Below, one piece after another: positions 1-8,456 of a stretch of 64,000 nucleotides of DNA. The notes beneath the pieces were generated by a model. That model was not told where the DNA came from, made no database searches, and saw only the letters and a list, made by a program, of their open reading frames with translations. The first letter of the stretch is position 1. Each line of letters starts with the position of its first letter. The translations under genes were made by a program, and so were the position numbers. The stretch is from JAFEDN01 sp963712715 (GTDB taxonomy: Bacteria > Pseudomonadota > Gammaproteobacteria > Coxiellales > Coxiellaceae): assembly GCA_963712715.1 (NCBI GenBank), contig CAVQJI010000022.1, forward strand, positions 1 through 64,000, read 5' to 3'.

Positions 1-91
1 GGGGGCGCATGAACGACGCCCAGGCAGCAGACCTCCCGCGGATGGCTCACGACGCGGGAGCGCAACCCGCCAGCGGAGATCCGCGGGTCGG

Positions 92-520
92 CTAGGGCAG
101 GGGCACGATTCCCTGTGCGCCGCGCGGGAACTTCGCGAGGGTCTCTTCGGGGATGTTCAGGTGCGCGGACCAGAGCTTGGGCGGCAGGTGGGCGAGCCAG
201 TTGGCCAGTGAGACCTCTTCGTAGTGGTCGCTGCGGAACGTTTCGATGAAGACCAGGTCGTCGTCGCCGGTGTTCTCGACGTAGTGGCCGCAGTTTGCGG
301 CGGACCAGGCCGACGTCACCGGCCTTGAAGTCGGTGGGGTCGGCGTGCGGGCCGGTGTTGAACACTGTCATCCGCGCCGAGCCTTGCATGTCGTACTGCC
401 ACTCATCAGCGTTGGGGTGCCAGTGCAGCTCCCGCATGCTGCCCGGCTTGACCGATGGGAAGACTCCCACGGCCACGAGGTCCTGCCGATCGGACGGCTC
501 GGCGCAGCCCGCCAGGCCAC
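92..520 (-). pseudogene. C-terminal fragment of an oxalate-decarboxylase-type bicupin
   Basis: The minus strand encodes the second cupin domain of an oxalate decarboxylase-like metalloprotein. The metal-binding stretch HWHPNADEW is followed by VFNTGPHADPTDFKAGDVG. In another frame it continues with GHYVENTGDDDLVFIE and the family-typical end NIPEETLAKFPRGAQGIVPLP. The frame changes near position 295-305, so one indel splits the domain. Upstream of about 520 the homology stops and the first cupin domain is missing, so the gene is truncated as well as frameshifted. The 521-707 stretch before the next gene holds no family I recognise. The family decarboxylates oxalate with Mn; this fragment is unlikely to be active. 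Confidence 0.7.
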
Positions 521-707
521 CCACGGCAACCTGGCCGTCGAACTGAGCGGCATCGAACGCCAGCCCGGCGTCCGCCGCACCCTATAAACACCAGGCCGGG
601 CGCCGGTTAGCCGCCGCGGCCTGGCACCGAGGAGGTCCGGGCATCAACCAGGCGGTCGTCCCGGCCGGGTCACCGCGATCATCGTCAACGAGCGCCTCGG
701 CTTCTGA

Positions 708-1259
708 TCACCTTCTTGGTGCCAGTGCCGCCAGCAGGGTGGGCGGGTCGTAGCCGCCGCGGTGCACGACGCCGTCGATGAACAGGGTGGGGGTGCCGAG
801 CACCTGGCCCGAGGCCAGGCCGCTGTCGACGTCGCGCTGGATCCGCTCCAGCACGGCCGCGCTGGCCCGGTCGCGGTCGAACGCCGCCACGTCCAGCCCG
901 AGCTGGGTGGCGTACCCGCGCAGGTCGCCGTCTTCGAGCGCCTTCTGCCGGTGGAAGAGCAGCTCGTGCATGTCCCAGAACCGGCCCTGCAGCGCGGCGG
1001 CCTCAGCCGCGGCCGCCGCGGCGAGGGCGTGCGGGTGGATGCCGGTCAGCGGGAAATGCCGGAACGCGAACCGCACGTTCCCGCCGAGCTGCTGTTCGAC
1101 TAGCTCGATCGCATGGAAGGCCTGCCGCGAGTACGGGCACTCGTAGTCGCCGTACTCGATGATCAGGCGGCCGGCGGGCGAACCGCGGACGTGATCGACT
1201 TTCTCGTCCAGCGGCGCCAGGGCCAGCTCGCGGTCGTCCGGCGTTGCGTTGAGAGTCAC
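708..1259 (-). CDS. DsbA-family thioredoxin-fold protein with a CPYS active site
   Basis: A 183-residue thioredoxin/DsbA-like protein. The active-site region reads EYGDYECPYSRQAF, so the usual CxxC is CPYS with a single resolving-type Cys. The inserted helical domain (HFPLTGIHPHALAAAAAAEAAA) and the cis-Pro loop GTPTLFIDG are both present. The start is a GTG with GGAGG about six bases upstream; longer readings have no ribosome site. There is no signal peptide or membrane segment, so it is probably cytosolic and may act as a monothiol oxidoreductase. It lies 46 bp downstream of the LUD gene on the same strand and may be cotranscribed with it. Similar soluble DsbA-like proteins are common in Actinobacteria. 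Confidence 0.82.
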   Translation of the reverse strand: MTLNATPDDRELALAPLDEKVDHVRGSPAGRLIIEYGDYECPYSRQAFHAIELVEQQLGGNVRFAFRHFPLTGIHPHALAAAAAAEAAALQGRFWDMHELLFHRQKALEDGDLRGYATQLGLDVAAFDRDRASAAVLERIQRDVDSGLASGQVLGTPTLFIDGVVHRGGYDPPTLLAALAPRR

Positions 1260-1305
1260 GGGCCACCTCCTGGTGGCTGAGGGCAGATCCGGCTGGCCCG
1301 GCGGC

Positions 1306-1935
1306 TTAGAAGCCGACCGGCTGGCGGATGAGGACGATGTGGATGCGGCCGGGCAGTTCCTGGTGGATCTCCAGGATCTTCCCGACCTGGCTGTGCTGCC
1401 CGTAGGCGGCCTGCGCGCGGGCGTCTTCCAGCGGCAGGCTGTGCTGATAGATGCGCTCATGCGCCGCTGCCAGCGTGGGCACGAGCTTCTGCGCGCCGAC
1501 GGCGAAGATGACATTGGCGGCGCCCCAGGCGTAGGAGGCGAGCTGGCTGCCTGACGCCGAGGCAATGACCAGGGTGCCATCGCGGGTCACCGCGTGCACG
1601 CTGCCCAGGGCGTAGTCTGGCTGGCCGCCGATCGCCTTCATTTCCTGCGCCTGGGTCGCGAAGTCGAGCGCGAACATCTTGTTCCGCGCCGACTCCCACC
1701 GGCCGCCGCCATCGTTGATCGCGTCCGCGATCCCGGTCTCGGCCAGCGTCACCGAGGTGTTGGTCATCACCGCCGAGCCTTCCGGGATGCGGGCAAGCAC
1801 CGCCTGGCGCGCGGCATCGAGATCACTGACGACCTCGACACTGAAGCCGTGCTCCTCGAGCGCCACGACGGTCGCCTGCAGCGCGTGTTCATCCGGCAGC
1901 GTGGTAAATCGGTCAGGGACGGCAGTCGTGCTCAT
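1306..1935 (-). CDS. LUD-domain (LutC/YkgG-like) protein
   Basis: A 209-residue protein matching the LUD domain family, whose best-known members (LutB, LutC) belong to lactate-utilisation complexes. Typical blocks are IPEGSAVMTNTSVTLAETGI near residue 50, the middle segment DYALGSVHAVTRDGTLVIASASGSQL, and the end AHERIYQHSLPLEDARAQAAYG. The start is the ATG preceded by AAGGAGG with eight bases of spacing; an upstream in-frame ATG lacks this site. It stands alone without lutA or lutB, so its substrate cannot be deduced. The DsbA-like gene follows it on the same strand. Confidence 0.78.
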   Translation of the reverse strand: MSTTAVPDRFTTLPDEHALQATVVALEEHGFSVEVVSDLDAARQAVLARIPEGSAVMTNTSVTLAETGIADAINDGGGRWESARNKMFALDFATQAQEMKAIGGQPDYALGSVHAVTRDGTLVIASASGSQLASYAWGAANVIFAVGAQKLVPTLAAAHERIYQHSLPLEDARAQAAYGQHSQVGKILEIHQELPGRIHIVLIRQPVGF

Positions 1936-2246
1936 TTGCTGGTCCTCCTTGATGCAGTTAGCTGGCTGGTCGAGTGCCCCGAAGCTACTGGGCATCAAGG
2001 TGAGCGGCTGTCACCTGGTTCCGGTGATTTCGCGGACCAGAGTCTCGCTGACCCGGTGAATCACCTGGATCAGATGAGGATTGCTCACCGGCCTAGTCAG
2101 AAGAATGCGAAATGGCCGTCAAGTACTCATTGCCCGGGAGATCTCAATGCCATCGTTTCGCCAGGCCCATAGCGCCGACTCGAGCCTGGAGGCCGACCTG
2201 ATCGTTGCGCCATGGCCAGCCGGTCCGTCTCGGGCGGTATGAGGCC

Positions 2247-2957
2247 ATGACCACCGCACTGGATTCGCTGCGCGGACGGATCGCAGTCGTCACCGGCGGC
2301 GCGGGCGCGATCGGGACCGCGATCACCAAGGCCTTGCAAGAGGCAGGACATCGTGCCGTCGTCCTCGACCGCGACGCGGACATCGCCTGCGACCTGGGGT
2401 CCGAGACGTCAACGCGGGCCGCCGCAGCCGCGGTGCTCGAGCGCTACGGGCGCTGCGACGTCTTCGTCCACTGCGCCGCAGCTTTCGACCAGGTGACCAT
2501 CGGCGACGTCAACGCTGCGACCTGGCGCCATGTCCAGGCCGTCAATGTCGAATCGGCGCTCTGGCTCGTCCAGGCGTTCACCCCCGGCATGGCGGAACGG
2601 CGCTTCGGCCGCATCGTATTCATCACCTCCGACACGTTCTGGGCTCCGCCAACCTCGGCGCTGCTCGCCTATGTCGCCAGCAAGGGCGCGCTGCTCGGAG
2701 TCATGCGCACCCTGGCCGTCACCCTCGGCGCCGACGGCATCGCCGTGTCCGCCGTGGCGCCCGGCCTGACCGACACCCCGGCTTCCCGCGTGGTGAACAC
2801 CGAGGAGCAGTTCGACGCAACGGTGGACCGCCAGGCGCTCAGGCGGCGGCTGACACCTGATGACACCGCAGCGGCTGTCGCCTACTTGGCCTCCGATGCG
2901 GCTGCGGCGATGACCGGCCAGGTGCTGTGCGCCGACGGCGGCCTCATCATGAGGTAA
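2247..2957 (+). CDS. Short-chain dehydrogenase/reductase
   Basis: A 236-residue classical SDR that should catalyse an NAD(P)-dependent alcohol/ketone interconversion. The Rossmann motif TGGAGAIG is near the N-terminus, the structural HCAA replaces NNAG, the catalytic Ser lies in VFITSD, and the YxxxK pair is in YVASK. The C-terminal TGQVLCADGGLIM is the family-typical ending. Reading from the ATG at 2247 begins MTTALDSLRG just before the Rossmann fold; an upstream ATG at 2205 would add 14 unlikely residues. The substrate cannot be assigned. The gene diverges from the LUD gene across about 310 bp with no obvious regulatory site. Confidence 0.85.
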   Translation: MTTALDSLRGRIAVVTGGAGAIGTAITKALQEAGHRAVVLDRDADIACDLGSETSTRAAAAAVLERYGRCDVFVHCAAAFDQVTIGDVNAATWRHVQAVNVESALWLVQAFTPGMAERRFGRIVFITSDTFWAPPTSALLAYVASKGALLGVMRTLAVTLGADGIAVSAVAPGLTDTPASRVVNTEEQFDATVDRQALRRRLTPDDTAAAVAYLASDAAAAMTGQVLCADGGLIMR

Positions 2958-2974
2958 CTGGGCCGGGTTTGCGG

Positions 2975-3232
2975 TCAGTGCGCCCGCTCCCGGGGATCGT
3001 GATCATGACCGGTGGCGGCGGGCTGCAGCACGGACGAGCCGAGCCAGCGGCTGGCCTGCAGGGCCAGTTCCACCTCGTAGCGGTTCTCGCCCACCGGCCG
3101 GCCCAGGCTCTCCTGCGCCTTGCGGATCCGGTACTGGACGGTGTTCTTGAAGATGAAGAGGAGGAAGACGGTGGTGCCGGCGAGGGAGACGAAGATGACG
3201 ACGAGGACGACGGATACTCGGAATGAGCCCAC
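2975..3232 (-). CDS. Small membrane protein, possibly cut by a contig junction
   Basis: An 85-residue frame starting at a GTG, with a GGGGG run nine bases upstream. One strong hydrophobic segment (SVVLVVIFVSLAGTTVFLLFIF) is followed by a charged tail with RIRKAQESLGRPVGENRYEVE. It has GC-rich codon use like its left neighbours and runs convergently towards the SDR gene. I do not recognise the family. The block-1 composition ends within a few bases of the start codon, so the true N-terminus may be lost at an assembly joint. Confidence 0.4.
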   Translation of the reverse strand: MGSFRVSVVLVVIFVSLAGTTVFLLFIFKNTVQYRIRKAQESLGRPVGENRYEVELALQASRWLGSSVLQPAATGHDHDPRERAH

Positions 3233-3250
3233 TGAAACATACCCCCAAGT
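3225..3250. other. Probable chimeric junction, block 1 to block 2
   Basis: To the left, composition and families are strongly GC-rich and actinobacterial in character. To the right, base use is more balanced and the genes are acidobacterial in type, with frequent frameshifts. No gene crosses the point. This is an inference from composition, not from reads. Confidence 0.5.
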
Positions 3251-3302
3251 GAAAATGCAACCAGCTTTTGCCCAACCCGGTCTCCGGTGCTAGACTGCGC
3301 GA

Positions 3303-3768
3303 ATGGCCGCCAAAAAGAAATCCACGAAGAAGCCGACGAAGCCGAAGAAAACTGTCCGCAAGAAGGTGACACTAACCAGGGCGAAGAAGCGTTCTAAGAA
3401 GCTGACGACGAAGAACGCTGCGCCCAAGAGGCTCCAACAAAGAGGGCACAAAAGAAGAGAGCACCAAAAAAGAAAGCCGCTGCTAAGAAACAATCTCGGA
3501 AAAAGAGCACGCCGGGGCGGGAGCTGGCGTACCCATCCAAACGTCGAGCATCGAGCATGGATGAACAGTCCGGAGAGATTTGCAGGGGTTGTCCCGCCAC
3601 GAAAGTGCGGATTCGGAGAGCGTCGACGAGTTCCTCGAGGAAGGGAATGCGTTCGAAGCCGACGTTGTCGCTGGCGTCGAAAGCGCTGACGACGCCGACG
3701 AGCAGGAAGTTCACACGCACGAGGTACCGGAGGACGACGTTCCCGGCGAATATCTGGACGAGGACTAG
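3303..3768 (+). pseudogene. Lysine-rich N-terminus / acidic C-terminus protein, two frameshifts
   Basis: The first 40 codons read MAAKKKSTKKPTKPKK and continue as a histone-H1-like Lys/Ala/Pro tract. Near 3,430 the tract moves to the next frame (KRAQKKRAPKKKAAAKKQ, then ELAYPSKRRASSMDEQSG). Near 3,580 it moves again and ends in an acidic tail, SRHESADSESVDEFLEEG to VPEDDVPGEYLDED. Together this is one protein of about 150 residues with a basic head and an acidic tail. The basic part suggests nucleic-acid or ribosome contact; this is inference. The two frame changes are probably sequence errors. Confidence 0.6.
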
Positions 3769-3801
3769 ACGCGAGTCGCAGCCGTCAGTGGGCTTGCAGT
3801 T

Positions 3802-4793
3802 ATGGTTTTACAGCGGCTCCGTTACTTCAGTGCAGCGATTTGTGTCTGGCTCTCCCTGGGGATTTCTTGCTTTCCTGGCGAGCTATATGCCCAGTTCACA
3901 GATCCGCGCAATTACGAGAATGCTCCTGTCGGCGTCAATCAACTTGAGCTTGACTATGCCCACGCGCACTCGGACGCCTCCCTTGACACCTCGCTCGTCG
4001 TCGCCGGTGCAGAGCTTAACCTGAATCAGGGAATCAGCGACTACTCGCGCTATTTCAGCATCTTTCGCCGCATGGCTTGGGCGGAGGCCGCTGTTCCGCT
4101 TGCCGGCCTCGACGGAAAGGTGACCGGCACTAACATTCAAGGCTCCAGTACTGGCACCGGTGATTCCAGCTACGAGTTAGCTGTTCTCTACTGAAGGGAG
4201 GCCCGGCGCTCAGCATGGCGCAATTCGCGAGCTACGAGCCGGTTACCACCGTAGCCGTGAGCCTTACCATCACTGCGCCCACAGGCCTGTATAACTCCGG
4301 CAGGATTCTCAACCTTGGTTCAAATCGCTGGTCGTTCAAGCCGGAAATCGCTGTCTCACATCCTTTCGGCCCTGAACACAAATGGGAGCTCACGGCTACG
4401 CCAACGCCTATTTCTATACCGATAACAATTCTTATCATGGGATGGAAAGCCTCCGGCAACACGCATTACCCGGGCTCGAAGGACACATCAGCTACTCCTT
4501 CACCTCCAGCCTCTGGGCTTCTTTCGATACGCGCTATTCCTTCGTCGGCGATACCTTCGTCAACGGCACGAACCAGAACAACGTGCAACAGAATTTCATT
4601 CTTGGAAGTGAGCTGAATGTTTCCCTCAATTCCCAGAGTCTCGCTCGTCTTCGAGGTCGCCAAGGCAGTGCTGCATCAAAACGGCCCCTCCGCCGCGGGC
4701 TTCGCCGTTAAGTACCTTTTCAGTTGGGGCAAGGGCTATAAGTGGTCAGGCGATACATCACGGATTGACCGTCTCTCAGCGTCGGATGCGTAA
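3802..4793 (+). pseudogene. Outer-membrane transporter-like beta-barrel, three frameshifts
   Basis: A signal peptide (MVLQRLRYFSAAICVWLSLG to ELYAQ) is followed by FTDPRNYENAPVGVNQLELDYAH, repeated amphipathic strands, and APTGLYNSGRILNLGSNRWSF. These are features of exported beta-barrel 'transporter' proteins common in Acidobacteria. The frame changes near 4,190, 4,385 and 4,640. The last piece is SLVFEVAKAVLHQNGPSAAG and FAVKYLFSWGKGYKWSGD, ending at a TAA at 4,791. Restored, it would be about 330 residues and sit in the outer membrane. The substrate is unknown, and the frame changes look like uncorrected indels. Confidence 0.55.
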
Positions 4794-4823
4794 AATAAGA
4801 TAAGACGCTGAGGAGGGAAGTGA

Positions 4824-5021
4824 GTGGCCATGGAAACGCAAAGCAAACGAAATCCCGAATCAAATCCAGCCAAGGTAGGAGAGCACATTAAGAGCGCTTA
4901 CCAAATGCTAAAGGCGCTGCAAGAGAAGATTGGAGAGCATCATCCCGAGATCGGCACCGCCATTACGAAGCTGGAGTTGGCGCTATATGACCTCGAGATC
5001 GAGACTGGCGGCCTACTGTAG
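4824..5021 (+). CDS. Small conserved-looking protein of unknown function
   Basis: A 65-residue protein, strongly helical and charged (HIKSAYQMLKALQEKIGEHH). It has no signal peptide and no motif I can name. The GTG start follows AGGAGGG by six bases; an ATG two codons later is also possible but sits twelve bases from that site. It lies between the barrel gene and a tRNA gene on the opposite strand. It is one of the few unbroken frames in this block. Confidence 0.5.
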   Translation: MAMETQSKRNPESNPAKVGEHIKSAYQMLKALQEKIGEHHPEIGTAITKLELALYDLEIETGGLL

Positions 5022-5057
5022 CGGGCGGGACAGGTGCAGCTGGATCCTAATTTATGA

Positions 5058-5130
5058 AGCCGACGACCAGAGTTGAACTGGTGACCTGCCGATTACGAAT
5101 CGGCTGCTCTACCAACTGAGCTACGTCGGC
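5058..5130 (-). tRNA. tRNA-Thr (CGT)
   Basis: Reverse-strand cloverleaf: acceptor GCCGACG/CGTCGGC, D arm GCTC...GAGC, anticodon stem GCCGA/TCGGC with loop TTCGTAA (anticodon CGT), and T arm ACCAG/CTGGT. 73 nt without an encoded CCA. Confidence 0.95.
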
Positions 5131-5178
5131 CTCTGGGGGATGTCCCTCAGTTTATCAAATCGTCCGCCAAAACCTGGA

Positions 5179-5220
5179 GCGGGTGCCCCAGCCTTTCGCG
5201 TTTTTTGCGAAGGCTGGGGT
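5179..5220. repeat. REP palindrome, copy 1 (upstream of RAYT)
   Basis: GGGTGCCCCAGCC leads into an imperfect hairpin whose arms are CCCCAGCCTTTCGC and GCGAAGGCTGGGG. It is oriented opposite to the copy that follows the transposase gene. Confidence 0.85.
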
Positions 5221-5269
5221 AGTTCATCCGTCACAGACGGGGTAAAAAGAGCCGGTGTAGTCTGGCCTC

Positions 5270-5807
5270 ATGCCCTGGGGCCTGAAGCGATATCAACAGA
5301 CTCGCGAGCTGCATTTCATCACCTTCAGTTGCTATCATCGCGTTCCTCTGCTGAACAACGCTGAGGCGCGAGATACCTTCGTCACAGCTCTCGAAAGGGT
5401 GCGAGGGTGGTATGGCTTTTACTTCGTCGGATATGGTCATGCCAGAGCATGTTCACCTATTAATGAGCGAGCCAGAACGCAGCACGCTGGCGCTATCGCT
5501 TCAGATGTTGAAGCAGATCGTTTCGCGTAAACTGAACGCCGCGAAAAAGGCAGATCCTTTTTGGCAGCCGCGATATTATGACTCCAATGTATGGAGCGAG
5601 CACAAGCAAGTCGAAAAACTTCGCTACTTGCATCGCAATCCAGTGAAACGGGGATTGGTTGAGCACCCGAAAGATTGGGCATGGAGTAGTTTTCGGCATT
5701 ATCTAACGGGTGAGGATTGTGTGGTTGAAATTGAATCGCAGTGGACCGCGCGAAAGCGCGAACAACTTGGAATTTATCCGACGGTTCAACCGTGCGACGT
5801 GAGGTGA
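5270..5807 (+). mobile_element. REP-associated tyrosine transposase (RAYT), one frameshift
   Basis: An IS200/Y1-type HUH transposase of the RAYT group, which is thought to move REP palindromes. It begins MPWGLKRYQQTRELHFITFS. The HUH motif is in MPEHVHLLMSEPER, and the family signature WQPRYYDSNVWSEHKQVEKL continues as RYLHRNPVKRGLVEHPKDW. The last region carries the likely catalytic Tyr. The frame slips near 5,430 between WYGFYFVGY and the MPEHVHLL stretch; restored, the protein is about 178 residues. REP palindromes lie 50 bp upstream and directly downstream in opposite orientations, as expected for a RAYT locus. The frameshift may be sequencing error, since nearby genes show the same defect. 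Confidence 0.85.
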
Positions 5808-5808
5808 A

Positions 5809-5852
5809 GCACCCAGCCTTCGCAAAGAACGCGAAAGGCTGGGGCACCGGGC
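5809..5852. repeat. REP palindrome, copy 2 (downstream of RAYT)
   Basis: ACCCAGCCTTCGCAAAGAAC followed by GCGAAAGGCTGGGGCACC. It is the same palindrome as copy 1 in inverted orientation and starts just after the RAYT stop codon. Confidence 0.85.
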
Positions 5853-6002
5853 CGGATCGATGTTGATCTACAACGCTCACTGTGAAAATTAACACGCAGC
5901 GGTCCCCGCCCCATAAAATCGATGGAGTCCCTTGGTCACGGCGCGAGTATAGCCATGAATATCGGTTTCTGGCTGTGGACGGTTGACGTGGATTCGGTGC
6001 TG

Positions 6003-6047
6003 AGTCCCACTCATCCGCAAAGAGCGCGAATGAGTGGGGCACCGGGC
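6003..6047. repeat. Variant REP palindrome, copy 3
   Basis: GTCCCACTCATCCGCAAAGA followed by GCGCGAATGAGTGGGGCACC. It has the same loop and GGGGCACCGGGC tail as copies 1 and 2 but a different stem sequence with compensating changes. It interrupts a secreted-protein gene remnant. Confidence 0.75.
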
Positions 6048-6049
6048 GA

Positions 6050-6180
6050 CTAGGTAGTCTTCAGGGGGGCTGGTGAACTGTAATGTGTCCATCTTCATTT
6101 CCCAGGTTCCGTCGAAGCGGTTCTGTGCAAACATCCATGAGCAAAAAAAAACAGCAGAGCAAGTAGCTTTCTCACAGGAC
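6050..6180 (-). pseudogene. N-terminal remnant of a secreted protein
   Basis: From a GTG at 6,174 the frame reads a signal-peptide start (MRKLLALLFF), then slips in a run of nine T. It continues as AQNRFDGTWEMKMDTLQFTS PPEDYLV. The FDGTW pattern after the cleavage site is common in small exported acidobacterial proteins of unknown function. Homology ends where REP copy 3 begins (6,047). Sequence on the far side of the REP does not clearly continue the protein. Confidence 0.4.
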
Positions 6181-6236
6181 CTCACTCTTTGCGTGTGATG
6201 GGCGTTCTTTCTCCGAATATCGATGGAAGGTATCTT

Positions 6237-6685
6237 TCAGTCGGTTTCTCTGAGCACAACTGACACGATTTTCCATTCACCTTCCACTTCGATAGCGTTA
6301 TGTAATCCACCCAGTGCGTCGTGACCAGTTTTGCCGAAGCCACGTCACCTGCTATATCGAGCACTGTAATCTGTTCCTTTTTTTCAGACATGGGCAGATC
6401 GTATGACCCGTGCGTGCGCACATCCTGTACCATCTGCAGACCAGTCCTTTCAGTCATTCTGAGTTGGCCGTCAGAACCGCTGATTGTGTGCTTCAGATAG
6501 TGAGGATGGAGTGATTTCTCCATGCGACCTGCATCCCCCGTGTAGTAGCCTTCGATATAATCCGCGACAGTGGCACGAACGGCTGCCTCATCGGTTGGTA
6601 CCGCCGCAAAACAGCTGAGAACAAGCGCGCTCCCGATGAAACCCATTGCAACGATGGCGATTGTTTTTGATGTGACTCTGGTCAT
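6237..6685 (-). pseudogene. Exported NTF2-like (lumazine-binding/SnoaL type) protein, one frameshift
   Basis: Starts MTRVTSKTIAIVAMGFIGSA with a signal peptide, then DEAAVRATVADYIEGYYTGD and LHPHYLKHTISG, the helix-loop pattern of an NTF2-like cone fold. The C-terminal strand EWKIVSVVLRETD is in the neighbouring frame after a slip near 6,290 and ends at TGA 6,239-6,237. An AAGGAG lies seven bases before the ATG, and the ATG overlaps the M56 stop as TAATG, so the gene is coupled to the M56/BlaI operon. Its function is unknown; many relatives are small periplasmic proteins. About 150 residues when restored. Confidence 0.6.
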
Positions 6686-7601
6686 TATGCATCTCCTTGG
6701 ATTAGCAGCCCCGCAACCCTGTCCTGTAGGTGAGGTGTCGAGTGGACCAGGGCGGGGGCGAACCATCCATTCGGCAAAGGTGAAAACGATTGGGCTACCA
6801 TGAGAAGCGTCCGCGAGTACTCGGTAGAGGCAACGGCTTGGAGCACGTAGTTGTCGCACACTTCCTCGCGCGCACGATCCAGCAGCCGATTGGCAACATA
6901 TATCAGCGGATGGAACCACAGCGCGACAGCTAATAGCCTTTGATAAAGCCCGACTAGCGCGTCACGTCGTAGGGCATGGGCGCATTCATGGACAAGGATT
7001 TGGAAAACCTGGTGGTCATCAAATCGTGTCAGGAACGACGATGGGAGCAGAACTATCGGTCGTAGGCAACCCAAAGCCACGGGAACTCTCACCTGGTTCG
7101 CCACGCGAATTTCGGGAACATTTCCGCCCAAGGCCGACGCAAGACGGGGCCGCAAAGGAACGATTCTCGCATCTGGCGTTGCGCTACGCCGAACCCTGCC
7201 CATCGTGTGCAAGCCACAAATCAAGCGCGCGAGACTGATCAACGCTCCCGCCGCCCACAACACGAGCGAGATTCCAACAAACGGAAAATGCCCTGCAGAT
7301 AAAACCGGGCTGTCGTTCTGGGGTACTAAATCCGATTGAGAACGATTCAGCAAAGAATCGAACACGCTTGGATTCGGCAAGGAGACCAGGGCCCTTGCGG
7401 AGTTAGGCGAGCTGTAACCACCATAATGGGACACAGCCCGACGGTCAACAGGGCGATCAGCAGGACCGCATGGCGACAGGCGGCCGACCGGCCGATTATT
7501 CGGTGCACCACAACGGCTGCAAGCAGCACTACGGTAGCAACGGCCAGCATGGTCATGGCGGGTGAGAAAGCCCTCTCAAGAATCCTGAACCAGGGGGTCA
7601 T
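6685..7601 (-). pseudogene. M56-family (BlaR1/MecR1-like) membrane metallopeptidase, one frameshift
   Basis: N-terminal membrane segments (MTMLAVATVVLLAAVVVHRI, then AVLLIALLTVGLCPIMVV) are in one frame. After a slip near 7,405-7,425 the frame continues NSARALVSLPNPSVFDSLLN. Next come another membrane span and the peptidase core, with VPVALGCLRPIVLLP before the zinc motif HECAH. DRAREEVCDN supplies the third zinc-ligand region. No penicillin-binding sensor domain follows, unlike BlaR1. In known systems the M56 protein cleaves or triggers cleavage of its BlaI repressor. The ATG overlaps the BlaI stop (ATGA), and the M56 stop overlaps the NTF2-like start. The frameshift is probably an error. 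Confidence 0.75.
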
Positions 7602-7996
7602 TTCTTAACTTCCTGACCATCGATTAGCTCACGAATCTGTTGCGCCTCGTCCGGAGAGAGTGGCCGAGTCTCCAGCAATGCCATAACCAAGCCACTTGCC
7701 GATCCACCGAAGGCAGTATCTAAAAGCTGACTCACCATCCCTCTCACTGTGGACTTGCGCGGCCGAGACGCACGGAAGCAGAACGCGTTGCCTTCAGGAC
7801 GAGCCTGAAGCCATCCTTTTTCCATCAGCCTGGTCAGCATAGTCTGTACGGTGTTGCGAGCAATTCTTCGCCGTTCACTGAGCAATTTCCACACTTGCGC
7901 GACACCAAGCTCACCGTGTTCCCAAACCAAATTCATAATCTCCAGCTGTGCCGAAGTAAGATTCGATACAGATTGTCGCGGCATGTGTTGAGCCAT
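7598..7996 (-). CDS. BlaI/MecI/CopY-family transcriptional repressor
   Basis: A 132-residue winged-helix repressor. LTSAQLEIMNLVWEHGELGV is followed by the recognition-helix region RNTVQTMLTRLMEKGWLQ and the Arg/Lys wing, then a C-terminal dimerisation half with SPDEAQQIRELIDG. The chosen ATG follows the SD-like AGGTGG by six bases; a GTG three codons upstream lies inside operator 1. It overlaps the M56 gene by ATGA, the standard BlaI-BlaR1 pairing. It should repress its own operon through the two palindromes at 8,005-8,040. The inducer is unknown, and no beta-lactamase is nearby. Confidence 0.88.
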   Translation of the reverse strand: MAQHMPRQSVSNLTSAQLEIMNLVWEHGELGVAQVWKLLSERRRIARNTVQTMLTRLMEKGWLQARPEGNAFCFRASRPRKSTVRGMVSQLLDTAFGGSASGLVMALLETRPLSPDEAQQIRELIDGQEVKK

Positions 7997-8004
7997 AATC
8001 ACCA

Positions 8005-8040
8005 CCTACGTTCGTAGGCAATAGTACCTACGTGTGTAGG
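8005..8040. promoter_or_regulatory. Two BlaI-type operators
   Basis: CCTACGTTCGTAGG (8,005-8,018) and CCTACGTGTGTAGG (8,027-8,040) are near-perfect dyads with centres 22 bp apart, about two helical turns. They lie directly upstream of the repressor start, so bound dimers would block promoter and ribosome access. Confidence 0.8.
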
Positions 8041-8456
8041 CACTGTCAAAGGATTTCAAGTTTTTTCAGTCACTGTGGTCCAGTAACTGCGGTTGACCCG
8101 GAGCTACGGATGGCGTTTTAGCCTAGCAAGAGAATCCCCGATCGCGAGGAGCCTTTGATTTGATTTGATTTATCCGCGCCGTTTCTGACAATCTCCCGGA
8201 ACTTGTCAATAGGCAGGAATTACACGATCGCATCTAACCTATGCAAACGAATGGAAATATATTTCTCTAAACCGTGGCATGATTAACCCTCTCGATTCGA
8301 TACAATAGAGATATAGCTTAAAAATTAAGCTGACGAAATTGATATAGCCACGCGCGGCCTCTCATGAGCCGCGTTTTTCTTTTGTACCTAACCTTTCAAA
8401 CGAATATGTCACAGAGCTGGGGAGAAGTATGTCCGAAATAGACAAGGAACGCACCA
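8041..8456. other. Gene-free leader with two palindromes
   Basis: No coding signal. A perfect 7-bp dyad AGCTTAA-N3-TTAAGCT is at 8,315-8,331. A GC hairpin, CGCGGC...GCCGCG (8,353-8,373), is followed by TTTTTCTTTT and looks like a rho-independent terminator or attenuator about 80 bp before the endonuclease-like gene. TTTGATTTGATTTGATTT near 8,155 is a short direct repeat. Confidence 0.45.

Noticed and set aside
2960..3230. Plus-strand acidic frame (runs of Glu/Asp near 3,170-3,220)
   Set aside because: The low-complexity GA-rich stretch gives acidic or Ser-rich readings in several frames. The membrane-protein reading on the minus strand is more credible.
5437..6042. Long minus-strand frame across the RAYT gene
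   Set aside because: It is antisense to the transposase and crosses two REP palindromes; no family resemblance.
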